Positions 51,701-60,700 of a stretch of 64,000 nucleotides of DNA are shown in pieces. Every line of letters begins with the position of its first letter. The stretch's first letter is position 1. The notes beneath the pieces are model-generated. The model did no database searches. It was not told where the DNA came from and saw nothing but the letters and a program-made list of their open reading frames with translations. This stretch comes from Sipunculus nudus (taxonomy: Eukaryota; Annelida; Sipuncula; Golfingiida; Sipunculidae), in assembly GCA_026874595.1 (NCBI GenBank), contig CM049318.1:9464741-9528740 (forward strand). The letters are read 5' to 3'. A program made the position numbers and the translations under genes.

Positions 51701-54700
51701 TATAAATATTATATATAAATTTAAATAATATTAATTTATTTCCAGAGGACAAGATTGATGCCTACCTAGGTTACTACCGGCGGCACATGAATCAGGCTCT
51801 GCTTCCAAAACACCACATGCTGGAAGACCATGTAGTTCCCTGGATTAGGAAATGGGGTTATGGGATGGGGCTTCATGGAGAACAGGGTGGAGAGGGGATA
51901 CATGCCGTTGTAAATAGGCTAAAACGTTCTTCTTGGGCAATGAGGAACCCTGTGTCTAGGTTGTTATCAACCATACAGGAACAACACACACAATGTTCAC
52001 CTGACCTTCAAATCCATATTCCAGTCATCAAAAAGAGAAAATTACACAAGTCATCGGATTAAACATTTCAGTAGAGCTATCTTTTAAGCTGTTATTATAT
52101 TGACATATACATAGACATAAATATCTATAGAATATTGTAACAATATTATATCTATGTATATATATATATTGTGTTTATTCATTATTCAAACTTTGCATTA
52201 TTTTGCAGTTTAATTATGTGAAATCTGAAATTTTAGCCATTCCAAATTTAAAGCAAATGGTATCATATAGGATGTAAAATATTTTATAATCATATTTGTA
52301 TGATTGTATCCACAGGTCATTAATTGTGTCAGCAGCCTATCATACTGATGTGTAATGTAGTACATATAATACAGTTTCATAAGCAGGCTGAAGTTTTTAA
52401 TTATATTCACTAAAGTTACAAAGTAAAGTGCAGTGACAACTGTTAATTACTTGTCATTTATATTTTTTAATTGTAAAACAGGTTTGTATCACGTTCTGTA
52501 TATAATATTTAATTGATATATAGATAAGAAAGGCAATTATAACACAGTATGGTTATTCATTGTTTGAATAAACTCCAGTCCGAATTTAGTCTGGCCCCTT
52601 CATACTGTTAGTGTTGTGTAGTTCAGTGCTATATAATTATGAAACACAAATTGACAATAACATTCTGATCATACCCATAGTTTGCTCAGTATATTGAATT
52701 TATGTATTTAAAATTTCATCTGAATAAAAATGCATTTTATATTAAATTTAACCAGTTTTGTTTCACAAATCTCATCAAATGTTGACTTTTCAATGAACTT
52801 AGCTGATGCATACTACTTTGTGCTTGTTGCTCGACAATATCTCCTTTCTCCCTATGTCAAATGAAATATGGTATACATATTTAGATTCCTGAGAAAATTA
52901 TCTTTCCACACATATATAACATGCGAGGTTTGTTGTTTTAGATGATAAGTTATTAAGGGGAAAATGCAAGAAACCTCCTAGTTGATATGCTGTAAACAGG
53001 CCCCATCTATCCACTAGTGTGTAACCCGACACCCATGCTGGTAGCTATCTCTCGCTAACACTGAGTGTCTGGGGAGAACAGCCTGCCCAGCCCATTAAAG
53101 CTCCACCTGCCTAACTGCTGTGACCTGAACACTCCCTCAAACAGAAACAGTTAGGCTATACACAACACCATTATAATATAAATTATAATTAAAAATCATG
53201 TATGTTGACAGTATCTGATGCCCTAAAAAGCATCACAGCATCTGAAAAAAGACACCATTGTATCTCACTAAACTCTAAGAGAAACTATATGCATCCAAAA
53301 AATAATCAGTGCATGTCCCTCAGGAAAATATACTGAAAACTGTAAACAATAAACTACTAAGCCTAAGACTTGTGCACTTAGTAATGAGGGGCCTGGCTGC
53401 TTAAATGGTGCACTCTGGTTCACACTGTGGCCGATATGGTTGACTAGACAGCATCAGTGCAGGTCTGTGGCTCATTTGAGCGGGTAGCCGAAATCACTTG
53501 CCATTGGGCCCTAGCAGCTGACAAAGTTGGTTTTGAGGCCAGAGGCTGATATCAACTGTGGCCAATATGTCCCTATATTTACACAGTAACACATTGGCAA
53601 TTATATTGAATAATTCAGAGCTATTAACAAAGCTCTCAAACATACTTTTTATATTTTTTGAGTGACAGACCTGTTTTTTTTTTTGATAAATTTAAAGGTT
53701 TAAATCTGACACAGCCATGCATGTGTTTGTACTTGGAGCACCGGTACTCCCTAAGTGAATGGAGATAATTGAATTTTAGGTCATGGATTTGATGATGAAC
53801 AGGAAAAGTCTCTTTGGGATTACCCTGTGGAACACAAATGTTTGATGTTGGCTTGCTCTTGTAGATACACAGGGTATATAGGAGCAGCCTTGCAGCTGTT
53901 TGTTTGGCAATTCCTAGGGAAAATAACAAAGAAAAAAAACAATATCCTATGCAAGTTAAAATACATAAGCTGGCTACTCCATCATTAATACTGCAAGATT
54001 TTATTGACTAAACTACAGAAACATTTAACATACCGTAGGTTTAACACAAGCAGGTTAATTGGTTGATTTGAATAAGTTTTGTTGGATCTTCAAGCTTGAA
54101 AATGTTTAAATGATTGAGGTTTTCTACTTAAACAATTTGGACACAAGTTTTTTCTCTTTTTCCTAATCTCATGTTGTCATATTAACATTAATTCAAACCA
54201 AGCTTTAAAGTTCATAATTTAAGTATGATGGTTATTAATTTATGTTCTAGGATTTCTTTTCTTTGTTATACCTAGTAACTCTGTGAAAGCTTTGTAATCT
54301 TATAAAACATTCATTAATAGTCATGATGATGAAAGCAAGTTTTACAAACTAAATAACATTTGTAATTTAATTTGTTTTTGCAAAAATATAATGACAGGCC
54401 TGAACAAATTAAAAATTTACCCAACTAATTATTCCTTTTTTTATATTGTATCTTATATTATTTATATATTTTATTTATGTTTTACAGGTAGTTGAGCAAA
54501 CCCAAAAAGCACGAATGGAGGCTCGTGATTCGAGAATAAGGGAGTACTTCTACGGCCTGCGGACAAAACTGTACCCACATTCATTTGAGGTCAAATTCTC
54601 TGATGTCCAAATATTTAAGATTGGAGGTAAGAAATGAAATAAGTTCTCATGTGTAAAACAGGCCTTTGTATTATTTAAATGATCATATACATGCACAATC

Positions 54701-57700
54701 TCCACAGTTTTATAATCCCAATGTCACATACCATTGGTTACAGATGCTGGATCTGTTTGTAACAATTTCTACTTAATTATCTTGATGTACTGGTACATTT
54801 TGTGCTTTTTCATATCAGCATGTCATATGTGATTTTCATTGTTAGTTTATTGTAAGACAAAGGAGTAAGCTTTCATACACAGTAAAAGTGACTTTTCTTT
54901 CTGCAGAAAGTGCCGTTTCATTCATCTTTGCATAAGACCCAAAAGTTCAATCAATATTATTCCTCATTAGTTTTATCAGTATCAGTATCTTCTGCAACGA
55001 CTTTTACGGTAATGCATAATCTCCTGTCTTCTTGGCTCACATTTGTCTTGTCTTCTTTTAATCAGCACCAGACCTACCAGAGTCCATGTTACCTCTAGGA
55101 ATGTCTGCCCAGGACAGCAGGACAAAACCCATGCCTCTACAGCCAGGTCAGTAAGCTTGGACCAAAGCCATGTCTGTACAGCCAGGTCAGTAAACTAGAT
55201 CCAAACCCATGTCTGTACAGCCAGGTCAGTAAGCTAGGACCAAACCCATGTCTGTACAGCCAGGTCAGTAAACTAGATCCAAACTCATGTTGCTAAAGTA
55301 ATGTCAATGAGCCAGGTCCAGATTTATGTCTCAGCAACCAGACCTGTAGGCTAGGTCACATGTACAGATATTTTTCAAGCAGTTACTGTTTTGTATGATA
55401 ATAACGGGTCATGAATATATGATCTCTCAATTAAATATACCCATGCATGTGCTGTGTAACCTGAAACTGTAAAGTCTTCATGACGACTCTCCAGCCATTG
55501 ATATGTAGCAAGTGTTATCCATGTTAAGTACTTGTTGACAGTGAAACAGGTCTGCCAAATCACTCATTAGCTCAGCTGACTATAAGTCATCTGAGCTATA
55601 GTCATGGTCCATTGTCCGTCGTCCGTCCGTCTGTCCGTACGTCCGTCCGTCTGTCCGTCCGTAGATGTGGCACGTTTTGAAACCGTAAGACCTAGGAATC
55701 CAAAATTCGGCATAATGTTAGATGTCCCCAAGATCTCCTACCATGCCGAAAACTGGGTGTTTGCAACTTCGTTCCTTTGAGAAATTAAGGAAAAACCTCA
55801 ATTTTTTATTAAAAACCTATTTTCACACTTCAGGACTGCCTAATATCAAAACCACTCATCTGTTTTACCTCATATTTACCATAAATATTCTTCTATATAG
55901 TTCCTATGTACATGCTAGAAATTATGTCTGTATTATTTAATTTAAAAAAGTTATGGGCCCAAACATAATGCATTTTGTAAAAAATCAGAAAAGATATTTG
56001 ATCACTTAACACAAAAAATGTTAATGCTATGGACCTTTTTTTCCAGTAATATAACTTTAATTAATCAAAATTAAATTGTATACCCAAAATTAGATGAAAA
56101 TCTTTTAAATTTTTTAAAATATTAATAAAAATAAAAAATTGGTACCTTAAATTTTGCCCAACTTTGACCATGGCACGTTTTTTTCCTGTAAGTACTGTGG
56201 ATTTAATTTTCACAGCATGTTTTTGTTAGCATTTCAACTGTTAACACCAAAAATTTGAAACCAGTTGATCAAAAACTGTAGATTTTAATCAAGTTTTCAA
56301 GCACCATGTAACATATTGTTTACATCAAGCTAGTGTTATGCAGTTTGCAAGAGCTCAGCTCCCCAGCTTCAGCTCTAAGTTCCTTAAATTCGGCATACAG
56401 TTAGATGTCTCCTAAATGCCCTACCATGCCAAGAATTTGGTCACTAGGACATTCGAGATATTAATGAAAAACTTCATTTTTCCATTAAAAACCCATTGTT
56501 ACACTTCAAGACTGCCTAATATCAAAACCACTGATCTGACTTTAATCATAAATAATATGCATATTTTTCATTCTCTATGCACATGCCAGAATGATGTCAG
56601 TATTGTGTAATTGTTTTAAGTTATTGGCCCAAACATAATGCACTTTGTAAAAAATCAAGAAATATATTTACTCCCTTAACAAGAGCATTGCTGAAGCTAG
56701 AGATTTTTTTGTCAGGGATGTAACATTATTTAATCAAGATTAAATTGAATACCCAAAATTAGTTCTGAATTTTTCAAATTTTATTTAGTATAAATATAAA
56801 ATTAGTACCTTAAATTTTGCCCAACTGTGACCATGGCACGTTTGTTTCCCGTGAGCACTGTTGATATAATTTTCATATCATGCACACATAAGCATTTCAG
56901 CTTTTTAGTTTAGAAAGCTGAAAGAAATTGGCCTAAAAATTGTAGCTTTTATTAATGTTTTTTATGAGACCCTGTCAGACCTTGGCTCTCTCCAGCCCCT
57001 CTTGAGTCACCTGTATGTTGACCTTGTTGACCTTTCATCAAATTATGCACGCTTGAGGCGAGGCATACATGGAATCCAGGCAGCTTATGGCAAGCCACAA
57101 GTTGATCCAGGTGTCCAACCCAACTCATCTAGTAGTTTAAACCAAGAACATAACAAAAAACAAAAAATTAATAAATTTTTATTGGTTTTTAATAACAAAT
57201 TAAAGAAAAATAGAAAAGGAATTTGTTAGTTTATAATGACAGGAAATTAACTTGCAGTTACTGATGATATAAGAATCTTGTATCGATGGGTAGAATGTCA
57301 CATATTCCAAATAACACCATGCAGTCACCTATGGCATTTTTCAGTTCAATTTTAATGATAAAGAAGTAAATCATATTATTCATTACTAATCATTAGGGAT
57401 CATATGAAGGAAATTAGACAAAGATGCAGTTGATAATATTAATCTAGATTCCTGCTGTGTCTAGTGTGTACATTGATGTGAAATTAGTCCAAAATGAATT
57501 TTTTACAGTTATTTTTTAATATAAACATAAAGGCATAAAACCAGGTACTTATGATCATTATTTAAATGTGTGAATTTTGTATATTCTGGATTCTCAAACT
57601 CATTGTTTGGTGAAAACTGAATAAATTCCAGAGATGGTGCAAATACTTTGTAATTGTATTTAAATACGAATATGATTTTGTACTCCATTATAAAATTTCT

Positions 57701-60700
57701 TGCATAAAGAATGGGAATTCAGGTAAAAATGAAAATATATGAATACTCGTGCAAATACTTTCAAAATGTATCCATGAATGCATTCATTAATATATTCTTT
57801 AATATTATTTTAATGATCATATCAGTTATATTTCATTTTAAAAAATCATATGATTCTCTTATTATTTTTAATAAAAATTATATTTGGGACAATATTTGTA
57901 TTTTTTTTAATAAATAGTTAAACTCTTATATTATATGTTCTGCTTATAAGTTATTTGGCCAAGTCAAAATCTGTGTGACAATAGTACTCCATTTGTTAAT
58001 AAAATAAATGAAATCAATCCTCTTCCCTGTCTCCAAAGGTACTATCAAAATCATACATAAGCTAAACAACAACAACTCATAATACAGCTTATATTTATTA
58101 CCACACAAAACTAGCATGTGCCTCATTTCTAAATAATATTTTTTTATCATATATAACAGCTGAGCGTCGTGACCCATAGGTCCCTTGTTTTTAAAAAGGT
58201 CTCTCTTTCTTTTGAGGATTTCCTGAAAATTATACAAATTACTCTTTTTTCACTCTTATTTTCATCCTTTTTTGTGAAAGAATTCTGATACATAGTATTT
58301 CTCTCCTGCTTTAATCGTCCAGTTAGATCAAGAATGGGACATTAATAAATTTTCTGTTTGCAAATGTCCAGCTTGTGTCACAACATATTGAAAATGCCCA
58401 TATCTTTATGCTGGAGGATGTGTGTCATGTTTGTTTCTGATTTTGGAATGATATGCGTTAATATAAATACACTATTGTTGTATGCAAAGCACATCTTTAT
58501 TCAGTCTGTGTTAAAAAATGGGGGATTGATGCTAAATTTACTCATTTTTCACTCTTTATTTCAAAGAAGTCAATTTTTTTTCTCGGGAGCACCTACCCTT
58601 ACCTTTGGCAGGCCTGGTGAACCAAAAACGATTTTAGGAACTAATTTGCTATGGAACACATTTTATCAATTAAACATATTATAAATGCTTCCTGCAATAA
58701 TAAAAACATATATATTTAATCTTTTTTATTATATATTTTTTTATTCACTTTATAGCTTTTGTGTGATGCAGATTTGATGTTTTCATGTTAATATTCCAGG
58801 GCCCTCACTGGTGCATCGAGTGTTTAGTGTCAGCACAGCAATGTCAGCAGAAGACAACATTGTACAGACAAACGTCGCTGGCTTCATTGTGATGTAAGGA
58901 TACTTTTCAACTTTGTGACTTTTGTTTATCATATCAGTTAATGATTTTAGCTATATGAGAGGTTATACTGTATAAACTCTTAACCCTATATTTGAAAACC
59001 CCATAAATTGGTAAAATCTGAGGTCTGAGATGTGGAAAAAAAAAATCAGTTGGCTGTCTCCGTTGAACACCTGAACAGTGGCTGTGTCAGCAATTCTCAT
59101 TCCTCTTCTTGATTAAAAGCTTGATCACAACCCTGGAATCCCCTGCATCAGACTTTTTGGCTTAGCTGACTGAAAGTCGAACTGAAGTATAGGAGTGGTG
59201 CCTTATTCATCATCCATCAGGCAGTTCGTAAGCAAGCCACATATTGTAACATATGATTATCCTTAGGAACTCTATTGATTTTTGGGTCACGAGGTTAAAT
59301 GTAAAAGTCACAGGACCTACTTCTTTAAAAGGATTGTGGATGCATTTTAAATTTTAAAATTATACAAGCCATGATTCTTCATGTACAGAATTTGGAATGC
59401 ATGTTTAGAGGTTTCATTCGTACCTGCTTGGAAACATGTATCTTTCCTGTGTACCCCCTGGGATACCGTTCGGAACAGCAGAAAAAGCTACTCGTAGTGA
59501 TTCATTTTTCGGATACACAATCCACATGCTTGATTTTTAAATAAGGAATCTCACTTGATTAAGGCCCCTCTTGACAAGCGGGTGCCCTATAGTGATCACC
59601 GTGTCAGTCTGTCCTTCCGTCCTTCTGTCAGTGACACTTTCTTTCGTGCGTGATAACTCAGAAACAACATACTGCAGCTTTCCCAAATTCACAGGGATGA
59701 TTGTTACCTATGAGGGCTATAATTACAGTCTTGTCAGAATTCAAATATGGCTGCCACAGCCTGATCGCTGATTTTCTTCCTCGAGTGATAACTCAAAAAC
59801 AACATACTGCAGCTTTCCTAAATTCACAGGGATGATTGGCACCTATGAGGGCTCCAGACCTATCAAATTACAGACTTTTCGGAATTCCAATATGGCTGCC
59901 ACAGCCCAATCACTGATTTTCTTTCGTGTGCATTATCTCAACAACAACATACTGCAGCTTTCCTAAATTCACTGGGTTGATTGGTACCTATGAGGGCTCC
60001 AGACCTTCCCAATCGCTGATTTTCTTTCGTGCGCATTAACTCAACAACAACTTACTGCAGCTTTCCTAAATTCACAGTGATGATTGGTACCTATAAGGGA
60101 TCCAGACCTGTTGAACAACAGACCTGTTGGAATTCCAATATGGCCACCACAGCCGATGGCTGATTTTCTTTCCCACACAATAACTTAACAACAACCTACT
60201 GCAGCTATCCCAATTTCACAGGGATCATTGGTGCCTATGAGGGCTCAGACCTATTGAATTACAGACTTGCTCGAAATCAAATATGGCTAACAGATTTCAT
60301 TCGATGATTTTCTATTGCACACATTATTTCAGACATATCTTCTTTAATATCATTTTATCCAGTAGAATTTTTTCCCTCATGCATTTGGATAAAAGCCTAT
60401 TCCTGTTTGTCATATTTTTTAAAATTTAACTTAATTTTTCCCCAATGTGTAAACTACTAATCCAGCACTTGCTGAAACGCGGGGCCCTCAGAGGACCATT
60501 GTCTGACCACATCTAGTTTATTTTGTCAATACTAATTTTTATCTGCATTCCGCATTCCACATGCCAGATTAGTATTCTGTACATAAAGAATCTTTGTTTT
60601 AAGTTCAAGCATAAACTGTTGAATAAAAATATATGCTTCTATAATTTTTTTTCACAATTTGTGTAGAAGGAATTATCAAGATTCTTGTAAAGTTAAGGGT

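Larger units (their letters stand above)
45919..52062 (+). pseudogene. RAG1L: RAG1-like transposase with RAG1-N zinc region, RING finger and DDE core (two lesions)
   Basis: Ten exons: 45919-48694 (interrupted by an insertion at 46074-47698), 48797-49092, 49192-49416, 49584-49829, 50084-50160, 50266-50468, 50565-50870, 51022-51180, 51346-51534 and 51746-52062; about 1,054 codons, close to vertebrate RAG1. Seen: CRVCG and later CRKCYFKMF (the RAG1 N-terminal Cys pairs), WQPH with CFTC, a RING finger from Cys179 ([19 protein letters not shown]), Asp579 in GGDHGGG, Asp651 in YGDYDFL followed by a CLWC zinc pair, [22 protein letters not shown], and Glu995/Glu999 in GEQGGEGIH. The Asp, Asp, CxxC and Glu order matches the RAG1 core (D600, D708, C727/C730, E962). 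All introns have GT-AG ends and compatible phases. A nested element and a one-base deletion at about 51468 break this copy. Confidence 0.85.
44593..53578 (+). mobile_element. RAG1-like DNA transposon (N-RAG-TP type) in CLP1 intron 9
   Basis: The two ends form a long imperfect inverted repeat of about 170-190 bp (44597 to about 44770 and about 53405 to 53577). Both ends contain TAGGGA, GGCCAC and GTTGATATC in the outer part and AACCATATCGGC with AGTGTGAACCAGAG in the inner part. The ATATCGGC motif recurs several times. Both termini are flanked by the 7-bp direct repeat TTACACA (44586-44592 and 53579-53585), a candidate target duplication. Inside lies one spliced transposase gene in the same direction as CLP1. 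No second (RAG2-like) gene was found. Molluscan N-RAG-TP elements are known to encode RAG1 N-terminal-like proteins; placement here in that group is by domain content. Confidence 0.82.

Noticed and set aside
52210-52410. Possible RAG2-like gene on the minus strand after the transposase
   Set aside because: Only short AT-rich ORFs. No kelch or PHD-type motifs between 52062 and the right TIR.
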